Below are positions 10,801-25,800 of a stretch of DNA of 64,000 nucleotides, piece after piece. Numbering within the stretch: the stretch's first letter is position 1; each line of letters begins with the position of its first letter. The translations under genes and the position numbers were made by a program. The notes beneath the pieces are model-generated. The model was not told where the DNA came from. It was given only the letters and a program-made list of their open reading frames with translations, and did not search any database. This stretch comes from Plazaster borealis (lineage: Eukaryota > Echinodermata > Asteroidea > Forcipulatida > Labidiasteridae): NCBI GenBank assembly GCA_021014325.1, contig CM037473.1, positions 22,372,822 through 22,436,821 on the forward strand, read 5' to 3'.

Positions 10801-13800
10801 TGGAAATTGTCAAAGACCAGTGTTCTCACTTGGTGTATCCCAACATATGCATAAAATAACAAGCCTATGACAATTTGGGCTCAATTTGGTCATCGAAGTT
10901 GCAAGAAAATGATGAAAGAAAAAACACCCTTGTTGTACAAATTTGTGTGCTTTCAGATAGGAATAAAAACTTCTTGCAAGAAGTTTTTATTATTTTAGTG
11001 AGAAATTACCTCTTTCTCAAAAACTACGTTACTTCAGAGGGAGTCATTTCCTACAATGTTTTATACTATCAATAGCTCTCCTTTGCTTGTTACCAAGTAA
11101 GTTTTTATGCTAATATTTGTTTTGAGTCATTACGATACCTTTAATACGATACCTTTAATAGGGATCAGGTTGGCATAGATTTTAATGGTAATATGCAATA
11201 TGCAAATTTAGCCTGCTAAATAACAGTTTATGATTAGTCATGTTTTATAATGTTTGGTATTTTATCCTTAGATCAAATTGCATTTTTACTCTTCAGTAAT
11301 TCATTTTATCCTCTTATTACTACTGGTTTAATGTGCATTTGAATTTTTCCTCCTACTTGTTATAATTCAGTTTCTTAATTTATTTTAATTTGTCCATACA
11401 ATTGTACCTGTTTAGTTTTTGACTAATGCAATTTCTTCAGCACCTTATAGAGCATGCCTGCATGATAGGTGTTGGTATTTTTATAACTATTATTTTTATT
11501 GTTATAGTGGTATCTTGCCCTGTCTTTCACCTTTGACCCCGGTTCAAATCCCACCTCAGACGGAGCCTTGCATTTGGATTGGGTTTACAGTCCCTACCTG
11601 ATTGCGAGGGTTTTACATATTATTGAGGTTTTCCTCCTACATCTAAAACTGAGATTTCTTCATCGTCTTCTGTACACAGGTATCTTCAGACCTACGGGTT
11701 ACAGTGCTGGCACTCTTTAGGCTCTCTTGGTGTTATTACCAGAAAGATGTAATAATAATGGCGTGTCGTGGCCGAGCGATAAGAACACCGGACTCAAGCT
11801 CTGGTGTTTCTGATCAGCAGAGTGTGGGTTTGTGACACTTGTGTCCTTAAGCAAGACACTTAACCATTATTGCTGCGTCCTTTGGATGGGACGTAAAGCC
11901 GTAGGTCCCGTGTGTTGTGTAATGCACGTAAAAGAACCCAGTGCACTTATCGTAAAGAGAAGGGGTTCGCCCCGGTGTTCCTGGTTTGATCGGCAACATA
12001 TTGCGCCACAGCACCTTTTAAACCATTACATGGTGCTATAAAGGGAAAAAAGGGTCTCATACTTTCAAACGTAGCTCCGCATACCTTACAGGATAAATAA
12101 TGCAGCGCTTTGATATGCCCCTAGGGGTGTGATAAAGCAATATATAAGAACCCAGTAGTATGATTATAATAACATAGTAAAGTGACTCACCTGGACTCTG
12201 AGTAGTATGTCTGCATATAGAGGCTCATCAATGGAACGATCCTTCTTAGGCATGTGTAACTGTTTTAGCCATTTGATCAAATTGATTATCTGTGGATTTA
12301 TCACAATACTTATGGTTAATCATGTTATTTTTTTGTTTGTTTTTTTGTTTTTGTTGCCGAGAGATCGCCTAACATCACAAGACCGGACAGCCACCTAAAG
12401 GTGAGGGCTATCACTTAACTGATTTGGGCTATCGACCCAAATCAACTGCCACAAGGGGCACATTGCCACCTACTCCTGGGGCTGAAACCGGGTTACGCCC
12501 TTCACAGTCCATATAAAGGAAATAGGAATGGGTATCATCCACTAGGAGCCTGCCTGGTAGAGCAGAATGCACTACCTTCCCAAGTGGTAACGGTACCTGC
12601 AGTGAATCAAATTCTGTCTCCAGTTATTACCCGATTTTGAAAGCCAACCAAACAAAAACTAGGCATGGGGACAGGCATAATCTTTCAATCTAGTGTGAAT
12701 TGTTCATCACACAGGTATGTTTCAAGCTGAACTGACTACCCAGGAATTAAGGGTAAACAGAGATAAAAGGGATCTCGAAGATCACCATTATTGTGGTTTG
12801 CATGGTCGAGCGGTGTAGTGCATCGTTCTAATGCCTGAATCATCCGGATGTGGGTTCGATTCCTGGTCATCACACTTATGTCCTTGCACAAGGCACTTAA
12901 CCATAATTGCTTCTCTAAGCCCAGGTGTATCAAAAATGGGAACCTGCAAGGAGTGATATAGTATTAAAAAGAGTTAAAACCAACGGTTCTATTCAGAACC
13001 ACCCCAACTCATTTAGAGATATTACATGGTGTTACCGCAAACCTTTTCCATATCGTATTTCCACCATGCAAAGTTTCAAATCCTACTGATATAGTATTAG
13101 GTTGGATTAACCCCTTAGGGCTCACCAGCTTGAAGTTGTACATGTATGCTCCCCATGGAAGTGAGAAAGTTAGAGGAAAGGTCGAAGTATGCCGGATGAA
13201 CAGGGATAATAATCGCCTTGACCATTGTTTAGCTCTCCTACATTCACCATCGTGTGTCCAGTTGGTGTGGGATTATCTACGAGCCGAGTCTAACAAACAT
13301 CTATCAATCTCAATCTACTGATGCATATCCTAAGTACACAACAGTTGAAGTTATGGGAAAATGTATTTTATCAAAAAAGCGCATATTATGATAAGATTTA
13401 TCAAATTATTTATATCATCTTACCTCATCATAATTGGAAGCAAAATCATACTTGTATGGGAACTCCACGTTGACTGACCTGCCATAGATGCCCCTAAGAG
13501 AACAAAACACATGATTATTTTACTGCTGTTTGTTGTGTATATGAAACTATTTGTCTCAATGTCAAACTCAACGCCGTTTAGATTGAACTTCATGAAAACT
13601 CAGGAATGATCTAAACATTCCCCGTACAAAAATGTACAGACCCATATATTTGAAATGCAATGTCATTGGATGTTTTTGGATGTAAACAGAAATAGTACTA
13701 GCAAGGGTAACAAATACAGTGGCATTTTACACCGTTTTAACATGAGGTAAGAGACTGGGTATCTTTCCTACGCTTTCATAAGTACTCTATCAATAGGCCA

Positions 13801-16800
13801 AAACGAGAAAATTTGACTGAGCGCCTGACAGCAGCCACTCAAATCAGCTCTGTATTTGTTTGTTAATTTCTTAGTATATTGCTCATTTTGTGTTCTTATT
13901 CTTATACAACTGGATTTGTTACTACACCTGGAATCTACAGGACTTTTTTCTGTGTGTCCTGGAGTCATCTGAGTTGTGAAAATAGTGATTTTCTGTTGGA
14001 ATTTTTCACTGTCTCATTTGAAAATTCTGGTGTACAAAGCTAACACACACTTTGGTGGCTGCTTGCTGTGCAGTCAGCCACCTCGTCCATGGACATTGTT
14101 CGCCCATCTGGGGACAATGGAGGTAAGTATCCTTTTTGTTCTCTCCCTGCTTGCTAGACCATTGTACTGCACTGTGGTCAGCTTTGTTCCATCAGCATCA
14201 ATTGTGCTTGGTTCTTGCATTCTGCCAAAGTCACAGCTAGGATTCATCCAGCATCGGAAATATTTGAAATGCCCTGTGTCATATTATGACAATTCCCCAG
14301 CCACTTTTCATTTGGAAATTGTGATCTTCGGTGACATTGCTGTAAATCCCGGCCCTGAAGCTGAAAATAACTCAAACTCAGCAGAAGCTAGTCCAAACTC
14401 TACAAATTCCTACTCACGTAACAAGCTTCTCAGTCTCCGTTATGCCCCATCCACACGTGCCTCAACTCTGCCTTCCTGTAAATTTACATTGCAGAATCTT
14501 GGCCTTTTTGTAAATCCCAGCACTGTTTACCGACCTACACATCGTGGTAAAAAAGCTGGTCGCCGTAGAACTGTTCATAAACTCCCTATACCTGAAGTTA
14601 CACCCCCATCTGTTCTAGCACCAGTGACTCCTGCCAAATCTCAACTCAGCCTTTGTGTTCTGAACACACAGTCCATCTGTAACAAGTATGACGAGTTTGC
14701 TGATTTTGTTCTGCAAAAAGATCTGGACCTTGTTGCCGTTTCAGAAACATGGCTGAGACCAGATGACAACTTAACATGTCGTCAGTGTACCCCTGCTGGC
14801 TACTACTTTCATCACATCCCAAGACCTCACAAGACCGGTGGAGGAGTTGCAATACTGTACAGATCTACTTTATCTGTCTCTGTGAAAAGTAATGACGTCC
14901 AATACACAACTTTTGAATCTCTTCATGCTGAGGTTTCCGGAAACTCTAAATCTGTTCGCCTTGTCATTGTATACAGACCTGAAAGAGATTCTAACGGCCA
15001 ACATGTGACTTTCTCAAGTTTTCTTAAGGAATTTGAGAATTTGATTTTAGAATATCTCCTTCATCCATCGGAAATCATCATCACTGGTGACTTTAACATT
15101 CATGTTGATGACATCTACAACACCAATGCAAACCAGTTTAAGCATCTACTTCAGGCTTTCGGTCTTACCCAGCATATCAAGGAGCCGACTCATCGTCTCG
15201 GTCATTGCCTGGACCTTGTCATAACTCGTGACATCACCCCACCTATTGTCTCAAACTTTGTTATTCTACCTGGATTCTCAGACCATTATGCAGTCATGTG
15301 TAACTTGAGTCTGTGCAAGCCCAAAGTCCCAACCGTCACTATAAAGAGCCGACAGTGGAAACATGTGAATTCTCCTGAAGTGTTCCGCGACATAGGAACT
15401 CATTTAGCAAAGCTGGAAATTGATCACGACTGCTTGGATTCCTATGTCAGCCAATATGAGAGTACTATCAGTGACATCTTGGATAAATACGCACCCTGGA
15501 AAACAAGATCAGTCAAGGTCCGAACTGAAGTTTCCTGGTTCAATGATGATATTCGTACAGCAAGAAAGATCTGTCGTCAACTTGAGCGGAAATGGCGGAA
15601 AAATGGCAAGTTGGAAATACAACGACAAGAATATCGCAACCAATGTAAGGTAGTCAGGAATTTGATCAACCAGGCAAAGATCACCCATTATTCATCCCAA
15701 GTACAAGAATCCTCAGGAGATCAAAAGAAGCTCTTCAAGATAATTGGTAAGTTGTTGCTCAAACCCAAAACCCCGTCCTTCCATCCACTTAGAATGATCA
15801 GGACTTGGCAAATGAATTCCAGAAATTCTTTGTCACCAAGATTTCAGACATCCGCTCATCTTTTCATCAGTCCCTTACAACGTGCCGCAGACATTGCCAC
15901 ATCTTCAACCAGAGTGTAGACTATCTGTGTTTGAGCCTGCCACTGTTGCTGAGATTCAAAGGGTTATTATGAAATCTCCTTCAAAATCCTGTGAGCTGGA
16001 TCCAGTGTCAACATCCATGATGAAGCAAAACATTGATATATTTTTACCCTACATCACTAATCTTGTAAACGAATCTCTCAGTTCCGGTTGTTTCCGATAG
16101 CCTCAAAGTTTCCTACATCAGGCCGCTCATCAAGAAACCAAACCTGGACAAGGAGATATTCAAAACTACAGACCGGTTGCTAACTTAAAATATCTTGGAA
16201 AAGTCATCGAATGAGTAGTTTCATCACGCATTTCTGATCACATTCATCATTTCAACCTGTCCGACGTGTTCCAGTCAGCATACAAGCCTTTCCATGGGAC
16301 AGAAGCTGCACTAGTCCATGTGAGCAACGATATTCTTTCTGCAATGGACAATGGTAACCTAACAGCACTAGTCCTGCTAGACTTGAGTGCTGCCTTTGAC
16401 ACTGTTGATCACAACATCCTTCTCTCTCGGCTCCAGAATCACCTTGGCATAGAGGACACAGCCCTAGCATGGTGCAAATCGTATCTCTACAATAGAACTC
16501 AGCATGTATGTATTGGCACCGCAATATCAGACCCTGTTGTTTTGAACTACTCTGTGCCACAGGGGTCGGTACTGGGCCCGCAGTGGTTTACGCTGTACAC
16601 TTTACCGATTCGTGACATCATCCTGAAATTTAATCTGAATTACCATGTGTACGCAGACGACACTCAGCTATACATCACGTTTAAATCTTCTCAAGAAAAC
16701 GCCAATGCATCTATTGCAAGACTTGAGAAATGCATCCAAGAGATTCGACATTGGACACAACAAAACTTCCTGAAGTTAAATGATGATAAGACAAAGTTCC

Positions 16801-19800
16801 TTCTATTTGGGTCACGTCAACAGTTAACAAAGGTTTCAGTTCCATACATTTCCATCGGTGATGCTCGGATAGCTCCTCGCTGCAAGCTCGGAACTTAGGG
16901 GTTATTTTTGATTCATCGATGACACTTCAACCACACATCAACAACATCGTTCGTCTGTCATCATATCACATCAGGAATATTGGTAAGATTCGCAAGTACT
17001 TGGACAAAAGTGCCACTGAAAAGGTCATTCATGCATTTGTTACTTCTCGTCTTGACAACGGCAATGCTCTTCTCTACAGTCTTCCTAACAACCAGATTTC
17101 CGTCTTCAACGCCTCCAAAATACCGCTGCCCGCATTGTGACACTGTCTAGAAAATCCTGTTCTATCACCCCCATTCTGAAACAACTACATTGGCTCCCTA
17201 TCTCTCAACGAATCATCTTCAAGCTGATGCTCATTGTCCACAAAGCACTTAATGGCAAGGCTCCCACTATATTTCTGAACTACTTCAAGTTTACACTCCA
17301 TCAAGGAATCTTCGATCAAGTTCCATGCTTCTCCTCGTTGAACCCAAGTCTCGACACTCATGGGGTGACAGGTCTTTTTCTTCAGCTGCGCACGCATCTG
17401 GAACTCTCTCCCCTTAATCTTAGATCTTGTTTTTGTACACAAAATTCATCTCTTCTCAAAACTTATCTTATGTCACAGGGTTTTCAAGGACTTTTTTGTT
17501 GTATCTTTTTTTTTTGTCTTTTTTTTGTTTTTTTTTTTTTTTTTTTTTTTTACTTTTGCAGAACACCCCAGCAGGTGATATGTGCGCATTATTATTATTA
17601 TTATTTATTATTATATTTATTATTAAAACAAACAGATGTCTCTCAATTATTTTTCAATGCAATTTTAAATTTTTAACATGGCATGGCTGGGGATTATTTA
17701 TTACTGAAATTGTTGCAAATATGTATATAAATCTAAATCCAAAACAGCTTATCAAGTGTAAACTGCAATTAATTTTTTTTATTAATAGGCTGCATTTGCC
17801 ATAAGCTAAAGCTGTGTTGATATATAAAAAAAAGTTCAATAATGAAAATGTGGTGTGCCAAAGTAGCCCCTGGGGTAGGGTGGTGGTGGACACTTTCATC
17901 TTGAGTAGTGGTGGTGTGGGGGTGGGGGGGGGGGGTGGGGGGGTGGGGGGGGGGTGAGGGGTTTCCTTTTTAAAATATATAGCTATAATAAATGAATGTG
18001 GTGTTTGCCAAAGTAGCCCTTTGGGTGGTAGTGTGGTGTCTTTCACTTTCATGATGAGTGCACATAATAACTTTTAATAATAATAATAATAATAATAATA
18101 AACATAAATATTGTTATAAAGTGTTGCACACAGCAAAGTGTTAATGCGCTTTATTACATTAAATATTACAAGCAAGCAGGCAATTAAGCAAGCACGTAAC
18201 TTTTTTTTTATTTGAGTTCTTGTTGTTTTTTTGATGTTTTTGATGTTTTGATGAGAGAGGAAGAAAGAAGGTGATTAAGTCTTAGTGAGAGTGACCGGTG
18301 TATTGAGCAGCAATGTTGAGCTAGACTGGAGGTTGTGTGGTGGTTGATACACTTAACTTGAGTTCCCAAAGGTATGCTGGTGCTGAGCCATGGATGCATT
18401 TGTATAAGAGGAGTAGAATCTTAAAAACAAACTTTGACCTTAGAGCCCTTCTTTGTTACACCAACACAATCCTAGACCCAACTCTGCCACTAGTAGACCC
18501 CTTGCATATGACGTCACACTCTCAAAAAGGAGGCAGATCATTGGACGATAGCCGTTATTTGTGCGTAAAAACGAGCGCGTGAGCTCAGCGTACCTGTAGC
18601 GTTGCGCATTATGCAAGGGCGGTCTATTGACTTATATAGACCCCTACACAACGCACACGCACCACCGAACAATGCGCGTCATTTTTGGAGTCAACTCTCT
18701 TTTGTGCACGTTTGTATACGATTTTGACACCCAAAATGACACCCAGGATAGGCGCTTGTGAGTACGCTGCGCGTTGTGCAAGGGGTCTATACCAACTTCT
18801 GAAACTTATTAATTTCATGAGGAGCCTTACCATGCTTTGTTAGTGGTAGCAGTCAGCGTATCAAAGCTCCTTCTGTCCTCAAGCAGCTGCCCATTGTCTA
18901 CCAGTTTCTCAATACACACCGACTGAAAAATATCAACAAAAACTCCTAGTCACAAGGCATGCTCCGCAGTCAAGTGGTAAGATACCTACCCTAGAATGGC
19001 TAGAGTTGTGGGTTCGAATCCCACCGAGTAGTATGCCTGTGGACTTGTTTCCTACATACGAAAAATGCGCATCACAGGGCATGCTCGGTGGTCTTGTGGT
19101 ATGATATCTGCTCTAGAATGGCAGGGTCAGGAATTTAAATCCCAGTAGTATACTTTTGGATTTGTTTTTTTCCGCAGGAATTGGGGAAAGTATACAGTGT
19201 TTATCACTTATAAGTGTAGGGTACAAAAAGACAATGATAATACAGATAAACTTGTGGTAATACTATGTGGTATAATTGCTCTATTGAGTAGTGGCAGCTC
19301 ATATAAGAGCTGGTTTTGTAATTATCTGTGTACATTGTACTATGTACATTCACCGCATAATAATCATACGGCAGGTTGGCAGAGTGCATCCACCATTCAA
19401 AACCATGTGGATGATATTGACTGGTCGGAAAGTCGAAGGGTTGATCACCAATCTTAAATATCTGAAAAATTAAGCCATGCCTAATGCATTACACCTAAAG
19501 TGAATGATTTCAATTGAATAGCATAGCAAAATGCTACAAAAATGTATCAGTTGATACTCAAAAATCAACAATTACTTCTCAATATTAGCATTCAGTGCAC
19601 AACAAAAATGTTCAGTCTAAAATATTTTGCTCAGAATTCCTTGATGAAATTGCTCCCCGACCTTGATGATGAATATTGGATGGCCGTCGAATCCAATGAC
19701 GCACTCTGGAGATGTTACTTTGAGTAATCCTGATCCCTGCTTCACAGCATAAACCTCCTTCACAGATATCAGATTCCTGTTCAAAGAAAACATTACTATG

Positions 19801-22800
19801 TTAACAATATGGGATTTGAAGCATCGCATGGTGAGATATCAATGTTTATTCGGTTTGCGATATTACCATGTGTTTATCTACTTTGCTGAGTAGATTTTGT
19901 TCTTTGAGAATTCGTCTTGCTATGTATTCTACTGCCGCGGAGTAGATTCCGGAATTCGGGAGACTAGTCTACTGCTGCAGAGTAGATTTCGGAATTCGGG
20001 AGACTACCAAGTTCTGAAAAGAACTGTCCTGCTTCTGAACTACTACCTGGGCGGAAGGTAGGAAATCGGTCGGGACTACTACTTTCGCTCAGTGGATAGG
20101 GGAGACTTCTCGTTAATAACTTCACTGCCGCGGAGTTAACAATGGTACCCTTTGCTTATCTCTTTTCACTTCTTTCAACTTGAATGCTTCCGTTACACTA
20201 AGGCATGCAACTGCAGTTTTCCGATAAAGAGGAAAGTGCCAGACACAGCAAGACTTTGTACTGTGTTTTTCAATTTTCAATGGCACAGCTGAGAAACCAA
20301 AACAAGAGGAACTCAGCTGATCAGCTTAAAAGTTGCATGCCTGTATGTGTGCACTTGTTTGAATGTGTTGTGTTGTCATTTAACCCTTGAGAAAGACTCT
20401 GCAATTTCATTTCATTTTCATTTATTAATTCTGGTTGTGAAGCCAAGGACTCTCAGAAAAGCGAACTTAATCACTATACTAGCCAGGAACCCCATGGAGA
20501 AAATAAAAAGAAGGAAAATTCAGTCTTAGATGTGGGAGAAAAACCCCAGAGAAATACCTCAGGGAAAACCCACGTAGTCAGGTAGGGACTGAAAACCCAA
20601 TCCACATAGTGCCCCTGGTGGGATTCAAACCGGGGTCCTAGAGGTTGAAGGCAAGGAAAGATACCACTACACCAACCCAACCACCCCAAAATGGTCGAAA
20701 TGTGAGGCCATTAACTATGTTTTGCATTTGTACCGTAGGTCAGTTTGGTTGGTAAGCAGTTTGCAACAGCAACTTCTATTTTCTCAATAGCAGTTTTACT
20801 AACTCTCTACTTGAAGGTATTCCCAGGCAGACACTATTAAGGGCACAGTGTTAAACTATTTGATATTAACAATAATTTTAATTGATGTATTCATTGCATC
20901 TGAGATAAAGAAGACTAGGATTTGTGGTTTTACCCTAACACCAGTGTGCGATAAGCACTGTATACTTAGTGCCTATTTTGTCAATATCTTTGTTCGGGGT
21001 GCCAGTCAGAAGCCATTCAACCTGTACCTGCCGTATAACCGGGGATCACAACCAACTTTATGATACAACCTGGAAAGCTGCAGCCAAGGGACCACCTTAA
21101 GGGGATGCGACTTTTTGTTTTAAATATCAAGTAATAAACCACAAGGGAAACTGACTGGGTCAATTTTTAATAGAAAATGTACCAGTCAGTTTCCCTTATG
21201 GTTTAGTACTTGAAACTATTTTTATATCTGACAGATCGGAATTGAAATAAAGTCAAAACTGGAAAATCGGCTTGCATTTGTACATTATTACAATCAACAA
21301 TTTCATACAATAAAGATGAATTTAGACGAACATTTGAGTGGGGTTGACGTGATAGAAGAATTGCACCAATTTGACATTCAGGCAGATTTTTAGCACCGGG
21401 GAGGAGTCCGTTGATGATGTCATTACAGGAGCATCCGGACTTAAGATCAATCTGTCATTCTTAGGAAGAAGCCCTGAAACATAATCACAAATGTAACAGT
21501 TACCATGATGATGTATCTGTCATTTTTTCTCTTAAAAAGAAAGGTATACGTTTGGTAATCACTCTTAAAATTAATGGCAATAAAAACTTACTTGGTTAGA
21601 AGTACAGCAGCTTTCGATAGTATAAAGCATTTTGAGAATCATTTCACTTTGAAGTAATGTGATTATGGAAAAAGGTATGAGTTTTTATTCCCCAAAATTT
21701 GAATCTTAGAATTGTTACTGTCAGTAACATTTCTCAGATTGTGTATTTCAATTACGGATTATTCTTCCTGCATGGACATAACCGCTCCTGATTTTCGGCA
21801 ATATCTCAAATACGCGACCACGTTTTGAAATGAAATTTCCACAGGTTAGTTTTATTGTATATCTACATATATACATAGGATTAAAACAATTGAACAGTTC
21901 CAAAAAACCAAAGGTATACTTTCCCTTTAAGTTTTAATGTTTGAAGAAGGTCAACATGTTTTGTCCACAGTCTGTCAATATTTGCGTACACTGTCCTTCA
22001 CTTTACAGACCATTCTTTTCTTTACAATCATCACCGTCCGCCAAGACATGGCTAATATTGTTAAATTGTTTTTAAAAATGTTTTGAGTACAAATAACACA
22101 TTTTGTTTTAAAAATGTAGAGACTATACATGTATGTATGTTAACATGGAAACATTTGAAATTGTCAATTCAGGACATGACCTGTACTTTGACTTTTAGGG
22201 TTGAGTGGAAGAAGGTCAGAAGAATAATAATAATAGTAACAATCACTAGTTCTTATATAGCGTATTTTACAATAACATCTCAATGCGCTTTACATTAGTG
22301 CCCTGGTCATTGGGCCAATAACATTCCTATAATCTTTCTCAGCCCCGAGCTGCCGTGGCGCTCCGAAGGCTTTTCAAACACATTATCAACCTCTATCCTC
22401 GCAGGTACCCATTTATACCCCTGGGTGAAGAGAAGCAATCATAGTGAAGTATCTTGCACAAGGATACAGGTGTCATGACCGGGATTCAAACCCACACCCC
22501 GATGACTTAACCATCGGAACTTGAATTCGATGCTCTAAACCACTTGGCCACATGACACCCCAGAATAAGATAACTTCAAAGTCTAGATCACTATGGTACC
22601 AGTACTCACCACCATTACTCACCAATAACAACCCAGGTATCTATCATGTGGTATTTAGACCAGTTTGACGTTGTTACACTTTGTGTTTTTGATTTTTTAA
22701 TATTAATCCTAGGGTATTACCATTTAATATATAAATAAAAACTGACCTTTGACCTTCTGACCAAAGAGGACAACCTCTTTGACATGATGATACATGGTCA

Positions 22801-25800
22801 TGTGACAAGTGGTATTCCAGCGAGCGCAGCACATGTCCTCAATCACCGCACTCAAAACCTGTCCAAAAAAGTAAAGCATGGTTGCCATTACTCAGTATAT
22901 TGCACATAAGACACAGGAAATAAAATACAGTCCACACACAAAATATTGTTATCGTTGTGTCCCATGTGCGTTGGCGATAGGACTTCCGACCTTTGAACCT
23001 TGGAAAGTGGACAACTTCATTTTTTCTTTTTGGGACCATATGCTATTTCTAGACTATCGTCATCTTGAGTGTGCTCTATCTACGGCCGTTTGCTGCATTG
23101 CAATCACATGTGTAAAACTCAAGGTACAGCTTGTCAAAATTTGAGGGCGGTTGCGGACGGTTTGAGGAGTAACAGGCAGGGCGGATGCAGGTGGTATGCG
23201 TGCTAAAGGGGGGCTAAGGTCTGGAAGTGGATTGCAACATCAAAATGAAAATATACATGAACAAGACATGACAACTAAGCTAATTTCAACTTAAGCAAAT
23301 AACTGATAATAAACCTTTTACATTGTAATTCATGTCTTCATTCACTCTGGGTATGTACAGGCCTAGAGCCCCGAACACCGAGTCCATCAGATTTACTGCA
23401 ATATAAATTTAACCTGATCTCACCTTGTCAGATGAAGTATATTTCAGACTGATGAGTGTAACATCTATGATGGCTTCTGGTAGAAGTTTGTACTCAACAC
23501 AGTCAAAGACCTGGATGAAAAAAATAAAAACAATTGTCCTTGTCTTCATTTTTAACATGAGGTGTAAATAGGCCTTACCTTGATGAAATTTTGTTTGATG
23601 TGATAAATAGTATTATTTTGGTTTTACCATTACACTGTGTGGTAAGCACTGTATACTTGGTGCTTTCCAAGTCCTGCAGAATAACATCTACAAGCTACTC
23701 GAGTGGGATTCAAACCCAGACCCAGCAGGATTCATACTGGCTTCGTCACTGGGCATGCTTGGTGATCTAGAGGATAAGACATCTGCTCTAAAATGCAGGG
23801 TCATGGGTTCGAATCCCACCCGAGTAGATTATTATTTGTTTTTATTTGCTGCAGGACTCAGAAAGCATCGAGTATACAGTGCTTATCACACTTTGGTGTT
23901 AGGGTAAAACCAATATAACATGAACTGTGGAACCGTTATTGAATGGAGTTCCTACCAAATATAGTTCTTGTTTCTTGTTGAATATAGTTTTTATAAGTTC
24001 CCATATACCTTGCTGTCTTTTGTTACTCCGAGCAGTTTGGTTCCTTTGATGGCCACTGTAGAGTCGGCCTCAGTATCCGTGTCAACGTTGACGCTATCCA
24101 CTCGCAGCATAATACGATCTGTGAAAGAGAGTTAGAGGTCACAGAAATTATTCTGTCTCACGTCATCATGCAGAAAGCATGTGCTTCAAGTGTCCGCCAG
24201 TCATTGCCATTCAGTAAGATTTGAAGCTTAGTATGGGGTAAAAGTAAGAAATAACTAGTGTACGACCACATGGATTAAGGTTTTAGCCAGGATTTGATAA
24301 AAGGGTGTCCAAATTTGCTGGAAATTTAAAACTGGGTGTCTAAATTGTTCACTTGCATACATTTACATGTAAATGACATAAAACAGGGTGTCCAAATTTA
24401 AAACGGGGTGTCCAAAAGACACCCAGACACCCCTCTGGCTAACACTATGCATGGAATTTTCTTTCATTCACTTGTCACTACTTTGAAGTGAAACAAAAGC
24501 CTGCATTTTAACAGATCTCAACTCAATTACATTCACTCACCTTTTAAATTGCTACAGACAAACGCATTGAAGTCAGTCAGCAACACATCAACTTTAAATG
24601 CCCTCTTTGCCCGAGGCATGCCAGCTTGGACTGTTACCCGCTTCCTCTCCGACCTCTGACCTTGAACATCCTGTCCCAATGTCACACTGAGGATGTGCTC
24701 GATGACCGAGTGGAGCTCTAGACATGATTCAACTTGGAGAGAATACACTTGGGTTTTCATGTCCATGGTGAATGGTGTAAGATTTACCTTGTTATGAAAT
24801 GAGAAAAAGTTTTCAGCATGTAGTTGATAAAGAGTTGTAGTACTCAAACTTGTTCTCATATTTGAACTAGCCTCAAACTCGTACATTAAGTTTTTCCTGT
24901 ACTCGTACTTGTGGTGGTTTTGAAAAGAACTGATATTGTAACAACTGCAAGAGTTGTTGTTACACCACAAGTTCTTTTTTCAGATCCCTACAACTTATAG
25001 AGAAATTATTTCCATGGTGTTACTGCAAACCCAACTTATATTCCCACCATAAGTTTAAATCCTACTCGAAAGATCCTTACCTTCATTCTGATGCTGTCGA
25101 TGGCTAAGGGTGTCCCCCATGTGTGCCTGGAGGGCCTTGCGACACCATTAGACATCCGTACAGCGTCACCTACTCGACAGAAGATCTGATCACCTTGAAG
25201 GCTTGCCCTGAATATCAAACGTTTAAAATTGCGCATTATTAAAAGGGCTGACTAAGATTAGCGCTAAGCCATAACGTCCATGCCATTTGTCAAGGAAATT
25301 TCCTGAAACCATCAGAATCCCATACTGTATGGTTATTATTCATTGCAGATTCAGAAAAATGAACCCAAGTAAAAATAATGCCCCTCGCTACATACATAAC
25401 AGGCCAGTTTGAATCATTTAATTATTACATCTATTTAATATGATAAGTTTAACAAAAATTGAGATCCTGTGTGTGGTATAATTTAAGACTCACCTGATAT
25501 ATCTTAATGGTTTCTGGGTGGATGAGCCTATTTGAAAGACACAGATATGACTTGTGATAAATGAATGTAATTGTGTGGTTTGACAAGAGGTTAAAATAAA
25601 GCCGTATTCGAATCAGTGGCTTTGGCTACAGCTACAACTTTTGCTAAGGATTTGCTATGGACGTCCCATACTTCAAACACATGTGATGCGGCAATCTAGC
25701 CATAGCCATAGCCTAGCCGCCAATTCGGACATGGATATTTCGAGTTAGATTTTGAACAATATCTGGTAGAATGACTACAGTGTCGATAGGTCACAAGTGA

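Noticed and set aside
17427..17804. 125-residue ORF at the LINE end
   Set aside because: It reads through poly-T and (ATT)n tail sequence of the retrotransposon.
18624..18833. Minus-strand ORF ahead of BLTP2 exon 25
   Set aside because: It lies inside MITE E3 and ends at the exon border by chance.
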